NCBI GenBank assembly: GCA_934621485.1
Contig: CAKTUS010000007.1
Coordinates: 1-57,250, forward strand
DNA length: 57,250 nucleotides
Direction: 5' to 3'
Source of the DNA: an uncultured Clostridia bacterium
Lineage (GTDB): Bacteria; Bacillota; Clostridia; Christensenellales; Aristaeellaceae
The position numbers were made by a program, and so were the translations under genes. Below are positions 44,493-53,366 of the stretch, piece by piece (within the stretch, counting starts at the first letter, position 1; every line of letters begins with the position of its first letter). The notes beneath the pieces are model-generated. The model ran no database searches and was not told the origin of the DNA. It saw only the letters and a list, made by a program, of their open reading frames with translations.

Positions 44493-45611
44493 ATGAGCGA
44501 TGTTTTGCCCCCCGTCACCATTCCCGTTAACGACCTGAAAAGCGCTTTTCAGCAGCATGCGGCCGAATATGAGCAAAAGGCCGTGGAGGTGCTGCGCAGC
44601 GGTTGGTATGTGCTGGGCAAGGAAGTGAAAAGCTTTGAAAGCGAGTTTGCGTCCTACGTGGGCGTTAAGCATTGCGTGGGCCTGGCCAGCGGCCTGGACG
44701 CGCTGTGGATTGCCTTCCGCCTGCTTGGCATGGGCCCGGGGGACGAGGTGATTGTGTGCACCAACGCCTACATTGCCTGTGTGATGGGCATTACCATCAA
44801 TGGGGCGACCCCCGTGTTTGTGGAGCCGGATGAATACGATAATCTGGACGCGGACAAGGTAGAAGCCGCCGTTACCACACGCACCCGCGCCATTCTGGCG
44901 GTACACCTGTTTGGCCAGACCTGCGACATGGACCGTCTGGGCGAGATTTGCCGGCGGCATGACCTGATTCTGGTGGAGGACTGCGCCCAAAGTCATGGCA
45001 CCACCTTCCGGGGACGGCAGGCGGGCAGCTTCGGGCGTATCGGCTGCTTCAGCTTTTACCCCACCAAGGGACTGGGGGCCTTTGGCGAAGGCGGCTGCAT
45101 TACCACCAATGACGACGACATCGCCGACCGCTTCCGCACCTTCCGCAATTACGGCAGCAAGGTGCATTATCAAAACGAGCTGGTGGGCACCAACAGCCGT
45201 CTGGATGAGTTGCAGGCCGGGCTGCTGCGAGTGAAGCTGCAGTACCTGGACGATATTAACGCCGAGCGGGAGGCTATTGCCCAGCGCTACATGCAGGGGT
45301 TGAGCGCCCGATATCTGACTTTGCCCAAGGTGCGCCCCGGCGTTCAGAGCACCTGGCACCAGTTTGTGATTCACACCCCCTACCGGGACCAGCTGCGCCA
45401 GTATTTGCGGGAAAACGGCGTGGGCACCGAGGTGCATTATCCCATTCCGCCTCATTTGAGCAAGGCCTATGAAAGCCTGGGCTATCACCGGGGGGATTTT
45501 CCCATTGCCGAGAAGAACGCAAGCGAAGTGCTGAGCCTGCCCATGTTCAACGGCTACACGCCGGAGCAGCAGCAGCGGGTGATGAACCTGATCAACGCCT
45601 TTCGGCCCTAA
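44493..45611 (+). CDS. dTDP-3-keto-6-deoxyhexose aminotransferase (FdtB/QdtB-like)
   Basis: A 372-residue DegT-family PLP aminotransferase. The PLP lysine is Lys192 in SFYPTKGLGAFGEGG; the cofactor Asp is in VEDCAQSHG. The overall pattern (VNDLKSAFQQHAAEYEQ at the start, HYPIPPHLSKAYESLGY near the end) fits the FdtB/QdtB group that makes dTDP-3-amino-3,6-dideoxyhexoses. ATG 44493 has AGAGGAG upstream. It is followed at 9 bp by an acyltransferase and then an FdtA-like cupin, the gene set of Fuc3NAc/Qui3NAc synthesis. Confidence 0.88.
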   Translation: MSDVLPPVTIPVNDLKSAFQQHAAEYEQKAVEVLRSGWYVLGKEVKSFESEFASYVGVKHCVGLASGLDALWIAFRLLGMGPGDEVIVCTNAYIACVMGITINGATPVFVEPDEYDNLDADKVEAAVTTRTRAILAVHLFGQTCDMDRLGEICRRHDLILVEDCAQSHGTTFRGRQAGSFGRIGCFSFYPTKGLGAFGEGGCITTNDDDIADRFRTFRNYGSKVHYQNELVGTNSRLDELQAGLLRVKLQYLDDINAEREAIAQRYMQGLSARYLTLPKVRPGVQSTWHQFVIHTPYRDQLRQYLRENGVGTEVHYPIPPHLSKAYESLGYHRGDFPIAEKNASEVLSLPMFNGYTPEQQQRVMNLINAFRP

Positions 45612-45620
45612 AGGAGCGCT

Positions 45621-46607
45621 ATGAGCAAGCTGACCGTTGTTCCCTACACCCCGGACCAGGCGGCCCGCTGGGATGATTTTGTCATGAGCCGCAGCATGAA
45701 CGGCACCTTTTTGCAAACCCGCCGCTTTTTGAGCTATCATCCGGAGGGGCGCTTTGACGACGCCAGCGCCATGGTGCTGGAGGGGCAGGAGCTGGTGGCC
45801 GTGGTGCCAGCCGCCCGGCAAACCATTGATGGGCGGGAGTGGCTGCGCTCTCATCCGGGCAGCACCTTTGGCGGCCCGGTGATTGCCCCGGCCCTGCTGC
45901 GGGCGCCCAAGCTGGTGGAAATGATGGAGGCGCTGGACGAAAGCTGGAGCCGGCGCTATGCCGCGGCGGAGCTGAAAATCACCAGCGACCTGTTTTCCAC
46001 CCTGCCCACCGACGCTTTGCAGTACGCACTGTATCACGCGGGCTACACGGACGAGCTGGAAATTGCCGCCTATCTGCCCCTGAACCGGCCCTATGAGGCC
46101 CTGCGGGCGGACTATTCCTTCAACAAGCGCTACGATTTGAAAAAGTGCGAAAAGGCGGGCTGTTATGCCGCGCCCATTGCGGACAAGGCGAGCCTTTCCG
46201 AGTTTTATGACCTGCTGTGCCTGAATCTGCAAAAGTTTGACGCAAAGCCCGTGCATACCCTGGAGGAACTGAACGATTTTGTGTTTGACCGGCTGAAGGA
46301 CGAGTGCGCGGTACTGGGCGTATACAATGCGGACAAGCAGTTGTGCGCAGGCGCGTTTTTGTTCTTTTTTGCGCAGGCCAATACGCTGCACACCCAGTAT
46401 CTGGCCACCCATCCGGCGGCCAAGGGGGTCAGCACCTATCTGTACGACAGCGTCATTCGAGCCGCCATGGATCGGGGCTGCGAAAAGGCATCCTTTGGCA
46501 CCAGCACCCACGACCGGGGCCGTGTGCTGAATACCGGCCTGATTCAAAACAAAGAGGGCTACGGCGCGCTGCACTCCCTCAACCGCATCTATACCCGGCA
46601 TTACTAA
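45621..46607 (+). CDS. GNAT/FemAB-like N-acyltransferase
   Basis: A 328-residue protein with two GNAT-like halves of the FemAB/BioF2-like acetyltransferase type. FVMSRSMNGTFLQTRRFLSY begins the first half; GAFLFFFAQANTLHTQYLAT and KGVSTYLYDSVIRAAMDRGC belong to the second. Its place between the FdtB-like aminotransferase and the FdtA-like cupin suggests it acylates the new amino group; an aminoacyl donor is possible given the FemAB fold. AAAGGAGC precedes the ATG. Confidence 0.82.
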   Translation: MSKLTVVPYTPDQAARWDDFVMSRSMNGTFLQTRRFLSYHPEGRFDDASAMVLEGQELVAVVPAARQTIDGREWLRSHPGSTFGGPVIAPALLRAPKLVEMMEALDESWSRRYAAAELKITSDLFSTLPTDALQYALYHAGYTDELEIAAYLPLNRPYEALRADYSFNKRYDLKKCEKAGCYAAPIADKASLSEFYDLLCLNLQKFDAKPVHTLEELNDFVFDRLKDECAVLGVYNADKQLCAGAFLFFFAQANTLHTQYLATHPAAKGVSTYLYDSVIRAAMDRGCEKASFGTSTHDRGRVLNTGLIQNKEGYGALHSLNRIYTRHY

Positions 46608-46623
46608 GGAGGCGACCCCCTTT

Positions 46624-47034
46624 ATGATGAATGTACAAATGCTGGAATTTCCTCAGCATGGCGACGAACGCGGCCATCTGGTGGTGGTGGAAGGGCTGAA
46701 GGACATTCCCTTTGAAATCAAGCGGGTGTTTTACATCTACGGCTCCGACCCGGACGTGGTGCGGGGCTGCCACGCCAACCGAAAAAGTGAATTTGTGCTG
46801 ATTAACGTGGCGGGCCAGAGCAAGGTGCGGGCCCGGGACGGCCTGGGAAATGAGGCGGTGTTCTCCATCAACCGGCCCCATACCGGCCTGTACCTGCCCA
46901 AAATGATTTGGAAGGATATGTACGATTTTTCTCCCGACAGCGTGCTGCTGGTTTTATCCAGCGAGCCCTACGACCCCGATGAGTACATTCGGGATTACGA
47001 CGCCTTTGAGCGGGAGGTAAGCGGCCGTGCCTAA
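46624..47034 (+). CDS. FdtA/QdtA-like sugar 3,4-ketoisomerase cupin (WxcM family)
   Basis: A 136-residue cupin. In FdtA/QdtA enzymes, which convert dTDP-4-keto-6-deoxyglucose to the 3-keto isomer, the active site has a His-X-His motif after RG. Here the motif reads RGCHANRKSEF, with Asn in place of the second His. The rest (GLYLPKMIWKDMYDFSPDSV, LVLSSEPYDPDEYIRDYDAF) is full family signature. It may be an isomerase variant or a related WxcM-type protein. AAGGAGGCG precedes the ATG. It overlaps the following GT2 gene by 8 bp. Confidence 0.85.
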   Translation: MMNVQMLEFPQHGDERGHLVVVEGLKDIPFEIKRVFYIYGSDPDVVRGCHANRKSEFVLINVAGQSKVRARDGLGNEAVFSINRPHTGLYLPKMIWKDMYDFSPDSVLLVLSSEPYDPDEYIRDYDAFEREVSGRA

Positions 47035-47971
47035 GCTGTCTGTGGTGATTCCCGTTTATTACAACGCCGAGAACCTGCCCCCCCTGTACGACGACCTGAA
47101 GGAAAAGCTCATCGATCGGATTGATTTTGACTACGAGCTGATTTTTGTGGACGACGGCAGCGGCGACAACAGCTATCAGGTGATGCAGGCGTTGGCGAAG
47201 AAGGACGAGCACATTCGCCTTTTCCGCCTGAGCCGCAACTTTGGCAGCGACGCGGCGGTGCTGTGCGGCCTGTGCCAGGCCACCGGTGACTGCGCCGTGG
47301 TAAAGGCCGCCGATTTGCAGGAGCCAACGGAAATGCTGCTGGAGATGTACAAGCGCTGGCAGGAGGGCTGCAACGTGGTGCTGGCCGTGCGGGAGGGCCG
47401 GGAGGAAAGCAAGGCTCAGGAGTTTTTTGCCGACCTGTATTATGGCATTACCCGGCGTTTTGCCCTGCCCAATATGCCCAAGAAGGGCTTCGACGTGTTT
47501 TTGCTGGACCGCAAGGTCATTGAAGTGCTGCGCCGCATGGACGAGCCCAACAGCGCCCTGGACGGCCAGGTGCTGTGGAGCGGCTTTACCACCGGCACGG
47601 TTACCTATGTTCGCCGGGAACGCAAGATTGGCAAGAGCCGCTGGACGCTGAAAAAGAAAATCCGGCTGGTGATGGATACGCTGTTCAGCTTTTCCACGGT
47701 GCCCATCACCTTTATCACCGGCCTGGGCGTGCTGTCGGTGGTCGGCAGCCTGATTTGGGCCATCGACGCGCTGGTGTCCAAGCTTCGCGGCAGTATCCAT
47801 GTCACCGGCTGGACCATGATGTTCATTTTCCAGCTGCTGTCCTTCGGCATCATCATGATGACCCTGGGCATCCTGGGTAACTACCTGTGGCGCACCTTTG
47901 ACGCCTCCCGCCGTCGTCCTCCCTATCTGATTGAAATTGCCGATGGACAGAAGGAGCAAAAAAAGCCATGA
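47027..47971 (+). CDS. Family 2 glycosyltransferase (GtrB-like)
   Basis: A 314-residue polyprenyl-phosphate glycosyltransferase: VVIPVYYNAENLPPLYDDL, FVDDGSGDNSYQ, KAADLQEP in place of the usual D-A-D-L-Q-D, and two transmembrane helices near residues 230 and 265. The KAADLQEP variant is common in GtrB-like enzymes. It starts at a GTG inside the cupin gene. It overlaps the next membrane-protein gene by 4 bp. Confidence 0.9.
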   Translation: MPKLSVVIPVYYNAENLPPLYDDLKEKLIDRIDFDYELIFVDDGSGDNSYQVMQALAKKDEHIRLFRLSRNFGSDAAVLCGLCQATGDCAVVKAADLQEPTEMLLEMYKRWQEGCNVVLAVREGREESKAQEFFADLYYGITRRFALPNMPKKGFDVFLLDRKVIEVLRRMDEPNSALDGQVLWSGFTTGTVTYVRRERKIGKSRWTLKKKIRLVMDTLFSFSTVPITFITGLGVLSVVGSLIWAIDALVSKLRGSIHVTGWTMMFIFQLLSFGIIMMTLGILGNYLWRTFDASRRRPPYLIEIADGQKEQKKP

Positions 47972-49641
47972 AGAAAAGCCGCCTTTGCTGGCCGCTGGCG
48001 CTGCTCATGAGCGCCGCTGTGTTTGAGGCGCTTTTCTTTACGGTGGGTTTCCGCTTTGCCGCCAATGACGACGCAGCTATTCTGCGCTCTTTCATGGGCT
48101 GGGAAACCGGCCGGCCGCCTCAATTTCATCCTTATCTGCACGGACTGCTGACCGGGGCGCTGCGGGCATTGTTTGCCATCAGCGCAACCACGCCCTGGTT
48201 CAGCTGGATGCAGCTGGCCTTCCTGTTTTTGTCTCTGACGGTGATTGCCAAAGCGGTGATGCAGCTGTTTGCGCGCCACGATCACGAATTTTTGCGGGAG
48301 GGGGGCGCGCTGGTTGCTTTTGTGGTTACCGCCTGTTTGGGAGCGGGCGGCGTAGCCCGCTTCACCTTTACCCAAACGGCCGCTCTGCTGGGGGCGGCGG
48401 CCGTGGCCCAGATGATGAGCGTAGATGTGAAGCACGTCTCCAACGTGGGCGTGTGTCTGCGGCTTTTGGGCGCGGCGGCGCTGCTGGTTTTGGCCTATGC
48501 GCTGCGGCAGCAGGCCCTGCTGCCGCTGTTGGCCTTCTGCGCGCTGGCGTTTTTGTGGCTGTGCCTGCAAAAACCCACGGCCCGCAGGGGGCTGGGATGC
48601 GCGCTGTGTCTCACGGCTGTGCTGCTGGGCGGCATGGCGCTTTGGCGCAGCGCCGAAATAGCCGCCAGTGGGGAAGCAGAGTACCTGCGCTGGCAGCAAG
48701 CCAACAGCGCCGTAATGGACTATGACGGCCTGAACGGTTTTACCAAGGAGGCGCTGGCTTCCACGGGCTGGAGCGATAACACCATTCGCCTTATTACCTC
48801 CCAGTGGTTTTTTCTGGACAAAAGCATTTCCAGCCAGGCGTTTGAGGCCCTGGAGACACAGCGGCCTGCTGTGTCGGCCTTTGCCCGGGTGCTGCCTACG
48901 CTGAGCGCCTTTGCCGCGGAAAACCGGGTGACCCTTGTGTTTGCCGGCCTGGCGCTGGCGTGGCTGCTGCTGTGCCTGGCAGGGGCGGCCCGAGGCGGCT
49001 GCGGACATTTGGCCCGGCTGGTCGTGCCTGTTTTTACCCTGCTTTTGTCGGCGGCCATGCTGTTTTACCTGGCTATGCAGGGCCGGCTGCCGCTGCGGGC
49101 GGCGGTTATGGTGCTGTGGCCCATGGCGGTGTTAAGTGTGTGCCTGCTGCCGGTTTGTGTGAGCCCCGCCGCATTGCGGTGCGCGCTTGGGGTCAGCCTG
49201 GCGGCCGCCGCGGTCTATTTGAGCCTGCTGCTGCCGCCTCTGCGGCCTGTTGCCGAGGAAGAGACCATCGACGCCATGGCGGAGGTATACGAATACGCGT
49301 TGGACGAGCCGGACATGCTGTTTTTATGTGACCGCACCATGATGGACGACTTTAATCCCTTCCCGGATTACAGCCGGGGAATCCCTCACAACATTGCCTG
49401 GTATGGCGGGTGGACGCTCCGGTCCCGGGAGAGCTGCGCCCAGTTTGCGGCCTTTGACATTGATCTGTGGCAGTTTGACGCCGAGGTTTTTTTGCGGGAA
49501 GACGTTTGCCTGGCCACCCAGGTTTTGGACCCGCCGCCTCAGCTGCTGCTGAACTACATTGCCGAAATGACCGGCTATGAGGATGTGGATTGTTCCCTGT
49601 ATGGGGAAAGCGGCTATGTGTATTACTATCAGTTTCAGTAA
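47968..49641 (+). CDS. Large polytopic membrane protein, possible GT-C transferase
   Basis: A 557-residue protein with about ten to twelve helices. FRFAANDDAAILRSFMGWET in the first outside loop contains an acidic pair as found in GT-C glycosyltransferases, and a soluble C-terminal domain of about 130 residues follows (EVYEYALDEPDMLFLCDRTM and on). The ATG overlaps the GT2 stop (ATGA). It probably transfers the GT2 product to an acceptor outside the membrane; this is inferred. Confidence 0.72.
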   Translation: MKKSRLCWPLALLMSAAVFEALFFTVGFRFAANDDAAILRSFMGWETGRPPQFHPYLHGLLTGALRALFAISATTPWFSWMQLAFLFLSLTVIAKAVMQLFARHDHEFLREGGALVAFVVTACLGAGGVARFTFTQTAALLGAAAVAQMMSVDVKHVSNVGVCLRLLGAAALLVLAYALRQQALLPLLAFCALAFLWLCLQKPTARRGLGCALCLTAVLLGGMALWRSAEIAASGEAEYLRWQQANSAVMDYDGLNGFTKEALASTGWSDNTIRLITSQWFFLDKSISSQAFEALETQRPAVSAFARVLPTLSAFAAENRVTLVFAGLALAWLLLCLAGAARGGCGHLARLVVPVFTLLLSAAMLFYLAMQGRLPLRAAVMVLWPMAVLSVCLLPVCVSPAALRCALGVSLAAAAVYLSLLLPPLRPVAEEETIDAMAEVYEYALDEPDMLFLCDRTMMDDFNPFPDYSRGIPHNIAWYGGWTLRSRESCAQFAAFDIDLWQFDAEVFLREDVCLATQVLDPPPQLLLNYIAEMTGYEDVDCSLYGESGYVYYYQFQ

Positions 49642-49812
49642 ATGAATCAAAGCGGCTTGCCGACGGCTTTTTGCCGGAAGCGGCGGTTTCGTCTGCTCCT
49701 ACGCCGCTCGCCGGGGAAGCCGGCTGAGGGGCGTAGGACTGCGCCCGCCTGGGCGGTACCCTCAAGCATTATGGGGTCGGCGATGTTTATATGTTAAATT
49801 TTCATTTCTAAA

Positions 49813-49841
49813 TTGTGAAAAACGCATTTCTATGTTACAAT
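49813..49841 (+). promoter_or_regulatory. Predicted promoter of the L,D-transpeptidase gene
   Basis: TTGTGA (49813-49818), 17-bp spacer, TACAAT (49836-49841). Confidence 0.68.
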
Positions 49842-49847
49842 GACTTC

Positions 49848-49874
49848 GGCATGAAACTTTGGCTTTCATGCCGC
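49848..49874 (+). promoter_or_regulatory. 5' leader hairpin of the L,D-transpeptidase gene
   Basis: CGGCATGAAA pairs with TTTCATGCCG across a 7-nt loop, right at the predicted 5' end of the mRNA. It could stabilise the transcript or regulate it. It lacks a T-run, so it is not a terminator. Confidence 0.55.
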
Positions 49875-49904
49875 ATTTTGGGATGCAGGAAAGGGTGTCG
49901 TTCG

Positions 49905-51578
49905 TTGAAACGTTTGCTTTGGATGTTTGCGGCCTTGCTGCTGTTGTTGCCTGTGTGCGCCGCCCTTTGCGAGGAGCAGCCTTCGCCCACGCCTTATGCC
50001 CCGCTGGCTTACGGCGCGCAGGGCGAGAGCGTTTCCGATATTCAGGAACGCCTGAAGGATTTGGGCTATTACACCGGCAAGGTCAGCGGGAATTTTCTGG
50101 ACGGAACCCGGGCCGCCGTGCGCAAGTTTCAGAAAGAATACGGCCTGCCGGAAACCGGCGAGGTGGACGCAGCCACCGCCGCTCAGCTGGAAAACGCCCA
50201 GTACCGCATCCTGACCAGCGGCGACAACGGCGAGGACGTGTCCCGCCTGCAAAACCGTCTGAAGGAGCTGGGCTATTTCAGCCAAAAGGCCACGGGCAAA
50301 TACCGGGCCATTACCGCCGATGCGGTGAAGGCGTTTCAACGGCAGAACGGCCTGGAAATCACCGGTACGGCGGATGTGGACACGCAGCGCGCTCTGTTTG
50401 GCGACAATGCCCTGGCCGACGGCGCATCGCCCACGCCTACGCCCGCCCCGGATCAGGACCTGGGCGATGTGAACGACATGGTGCTGGCCGGCGACGGCGA
50501 GGCAACCGTGGAGGAGTATGAAAAAAAGCTTTCCCGCGGAGCAAAGGGCGAAAATGTGAAAAAGGTGCAAACTCGTTTGAAGGAGCTTGGCTTTTTTGAC
50601 GGCCCCATCAGCGGCAATTACATGAACCAGACGGTGGCGGCGGTAAAAGCCTTCCAGCTGCAAAACGGCTTGGAGCAAACCGGCAAGACGGACGAAACCA
50701 CCTGGAACACACTGTTTAACGATACCGGCGTGGTGGACGCAAGCGCTACGCCCCGGCCCACGCCCGTGCCCACACCGGTACCCTACGCCGTCACCGTAGA
50801 CGTGCGCAACCAGGTAACCACCGTTTACGGCCGGGACGAAAACGGCGAGTACACCATTCCCGTAAAACGCATGATTTGTTCCACGGGCTTAAAGGCCACT
50901 CCCAGCGATGTGGGCGAATGGACCCTGAACGGCCGTACCGCCCGCTGGTGCTACTTCTCCAAGTGGGGCAGCCATGCCCAGTATTGGACGCGCATCAATC
51001 AGAACATCGCCTTCCACAGCGTAATCTACAACCAGGTGGACTATAACGCCATGAGCGTTAAGAGCTATAAAAAGCTGGGCCAGCGCGCCTCTCACGGCTG
51101 CATCCGCCTGTTGGTGAACGACGCCAGATGGATTTACGATAACGTGGGCAAGGGCACGGTGGTCACCATTACGGAGGACCTGCCTGCCGATGAAGAACTG
51201 CGCAAATCCGTGGCCGCGCCGCCGCTGAATAAGTCCAAAACCGGCCCCGTGACCACGCCCGAGCCCACGGCGGAGCCGCAGTATGTATCCGGCGGCATGC
51301 CGCCGCAGCCCTTCCGCAAGCTGAAAAAAGGCATGGAGGGCGAAGATGTGTACTGGCTGCAAAAAAAGCTTCAAGAGCTGGGCTATTACACCGGCACGGT
51401 GACCGGCGGCTACTACAGCGGCACAGCCTCTGCGGTAAAGGCGTATCAAAAGGCCAACAAAATCAGCGCGACCGGCGTAGCGGACGAGCGTACCCTTGAA
51501 TCCATTTATGCTGATGTGCTGGCGGCGAATACGCCTACGCCCGTTCCGAACCCAACGCCTGCTCCCACAGGGGAGTGA
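49905..51578 (+). CDS. L,D-transpeptidase with four peptidoglycan-binding repeats
   Basis: A 557-residue exported enzyme that makes L,D-cross-links or modifies peptidoglycan. Signal peptide to about residue 20, three PG_binding_1 repeats (about 35-95, 105-165 and 205-265), each with 'LQ.RL.eLGyf.g...G' and 'av..fQ...gl..tG', a Thr/Pro linker, then a YkuD domain (about 280-420) with SHGCIRLL (catalytic Cys399, His397), and a fourth binding repeat near residues 470-530. Pro/Thr linkers join the parts. The start TTG at 49905 is chosen because AGGAAAGGG precedes it and the signal peptide begins there. Such architectures occur in sporulating Firmicutes. Confidence 0.9.
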   Translation: MKRLLWMFAALLLLLPVCAALCEEQPSPTPYAPLAYGAQGESVSDIQERLKDLGYYTGKVSGNFLDGTRAAVRKFQKEYGLPETGEVDAATAAQLENAQYRILTSGDNGEDVSRLQNRLKELGYFSQKATGKYRAITADAVKAFQRQNGLEITGTADVDTQRALFGDNALADGASPTPTPAPDQDLGDVNDMVLAGDGEATVEEYEKKLSRGAKGENVKKVQTRLKELGFFDGPISGNYMNQTVAAVKAFQLQNGLEQTGKTDETTWNTLFNDTGVVDASATPRPTPVPTPVPYAVTVDVRNQVTTVYGRDENGEYTIPVKRMICSTGLKATPSDVGEWTLNGRTARWCYFSKWGSHAQYWTRINQNIAFHSVIYNQVDYNAMSVKSYKKLGQRASHGCIRLLVNDARWIYDNVGKGTVVTITEDLPADEELRKSVAAPPLNKSKTGPVTTPEPTAEPQYVSGGMPPQPFRKLKKGMEGEDVYWLQKKLQELGYYTGTVTGGYYSGTASAVKAYQKANKISATGVADERTLESIYADVLAANTPTPVPNPTPAPTGE

Positions 51579-52283
51579 GCCGGCAAAGGGACAAGCCCTT
51601 CCAGCATGCTTAGAAACGTCGAATCGCGATGCCCATTATCGTCTTTGGTATGGCCGTGCCAACGCCTCGCTTCGGTTGACGGCCGCTGCGTCCACCGCAC
51701 GCCCGAAAAGCCTGGTACATGCTGAAGGAAAGCAAGCCGGTAATGGCAGTTGGAAGCCCGCAGGCTGAGAGCGGGGAACGGCCGTTGATTGAGCAGCCGC
51801 ATTTCCTCCTGCCAGCGGTGTAGGGGCTGATCCCCTAAGCCTTATACCGCAACGCTTTTTCTGTGAACCGGCGCAGCGATGTTCGGAGAAGCTGTCAAAG
51901 GGGCTGCGGCCCTTTCCAAAACCCTGAGTGTATCGGAGGGCCGCAGCCCTCCGATTTTCATTCCGAACTCGGCGGCATGTATGGCGGGTTCGACAGTTTT
52001 GCGCAGCAAGGCTTAGTTTGCTGAAAAGTGGAGGTGCAGGAGGCAGTGCCTCCTGCCGGGGTTTTAGGGGCGGAGCCCCTAAGCCTTATGCCGCAGTAAT
52101 TTCCCCGCGAACCAACGTAGCCGTGTGCACGAACGCGATCTCTCCTAGAGGGGTTTTCGACAGCCTGAGCCTTGCGCGCTTTGCCGCCTGGCGAGTAGGT
52201 AAAGCACGCTTCTCGTCAAAAAAGCTCGCCTGATGGCGAGCTTTTTTGACGGTCTGAGCCCATCGGCTTTGCCGGTGGATCCT
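51579..52283. other. About 700-bp repeat-rich gap between convergent genes
   Basis: No gene seen. It carries two copies of the AGGGGC...GCCCCT-AAGCCTTA repeat (about 51821-51846 and 52066-52090), a GGAGGGCCGCAGCCCTCC hairpin near 51937, a segment GTTTTGCGCAGCAAGGCTTA near 51996, and CTTTGCCGCCTGGCGAGTAG near 52179. Similar segments lie after secF. Confidence 0.7.
52215..52250. terminator. Perfect inverted repeat, bidirectional terminator
   Basis: GTCAAAAAAGCTCGCC and GGCGAGCTTTTTTGAC are perfect 16-bp arms around TGAT. A-run and T-run sit inside the stem on both strands. It serves the convergent genes ending at 51578 and 52284, and its core recurs at 40268-40314. Confidence 0.8.
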
Positions 52284-53345
52284 TTATTCGCAAACCGCCG
52301 CCGCATAGACGGCGTTGTGTACCAAACGGCGAATCCGATAAATGCCCAGGCTGTCCCGGGACGGACATACCCGGTTGGTAAGCAAAACCACATACAGCCC
52401 TGTGGTTGGGTCCAGGGTAATGCTGGGGCCGGTAAAGCCTGTGTGCCCGATGGTTTCCGGCGGAAACAGGTCGCCGGTATAGCCATTGTCATAGGCAGGC
52501 AGATAAAACCCCAGGCCCCGGCCCTGCGCCATGCCGGGGGTATGGTTGCGCATGGCCAGCCGGAGGGTGGCCGGACACAGGTAACGGGAGCCGTCCGGCA
52601 GACGGCCCTGAGCAGCCAGCATCTGCAAAAACAGCGCCAGGTCATCCATGGTGGAAAACACGCCGGCGTTGCCGGATACGCCGCCCAAAAAGCGGGCGTT
52701 TTCGTCATGCACCACCCCTTGCAGGCAGCGGCCGTCATCCTGCATCTCCGTTGCGGCAATGTTGCCGTCTTGAGGCAAATAACCGGTGCTTTGCATGCGT
52801 AAAGGCCAGAACACCTCTTGGGTGGCCAGGTCGCTTAGGGGCATATCATACAAACATTCCAGCAGCAGTCCCAGCAAAATGAACCCCGCGCAGCAGTATT
52901 GCTCCCGGGTTCCGGGCTCAAACAGCAGGGGCACGTTCAGCAGCAGCTCGGCGGCCTGCTGCGGAGGCTGCGACATGCGCCACAGGTGAATCCCCGTGGG
53001 AAAGCCGGCCGTGTGGGTCAGGATTTGCTTGATGGAAATATCCCGTTTATCCTCGGGCGCGTCCAGAAAAGAACCCAGCTTGTCCCACAGGCACAGCCTG
53101 CCGCTTTCCAGCGCCCGCAGGGTGAGCATGCCCACCACCAGCGGCTTGGTAATGGAGGCCAGATCGTATCGGGTCTGCTCGTTGCAAAGGGGTGCGTCCT
53201 CGTCCAGGGACAAGCGGCCAAAGGCGCGGCGGTACAGCACCTTATCGCCCCGGCCCACCAGCAGGCTGGCAGCGGTAAAGTCGCCCTCTTTCAGGCCGCG
53301 GGCAACGACCTGTTCGGCCTGAGCAAAGGATGGCGCGTTCCGCAT
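52284..53345 (-). CDS. Beta-lactamase-fold serine hydrolase
   Basis: A 353-residue cytosolic-looking protein (no signal peptide) of the class C beta-lactamase/PBP4* family. Ser64 and Lys67 in SITK form the S-x-x-K motif, and HTGFTG near residue 300 matches the third motif. The second motif, usually Y-x-N, reads Y-C-C (REQYCCAGF), so the Asn is missing. Members include esterases and D-aminopeptidases; the substrate here is unknown. GAAAGGAGA precedes the ATG. It is 21 bp after the HAD gene and probably belongs to the same transcript. Confidence 0.85.
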   Translation of the reverse strand: MRNAPSFAQAEQVVARGLKEGDFTAASLLVGRGDKVLYRRAFGRLSLDEDAPLCNEQTRYDLASITKPLVVGMLTLRALESGRLCLWDKLGSFLDAPEDKRDISIKQILTHTAGFPTGIHLWRMSQPPQQAAELLLNVPLLFEPGTREQYCCAGFILLGLLLECLYDMPLSDLATQEVFWPLRMQSTGYLPQDGNIAATEMQDDGRCLQGVVHDENARFLGGVSGNAGVFSTMDDLALFLQMLAAQGRLPDGSRYLCPATLRLAMRNHTPGMAQGRGLGFYLPAYDNGYTGDLFPPETIGHTGFTGPSITLDPTTGLYVVLLTNRVCPSRDSLGIYRIRRLVHNAVYAAAVCE

Positions 53346-53366
53346 GGCACATTCTCCTTTCGCAAG

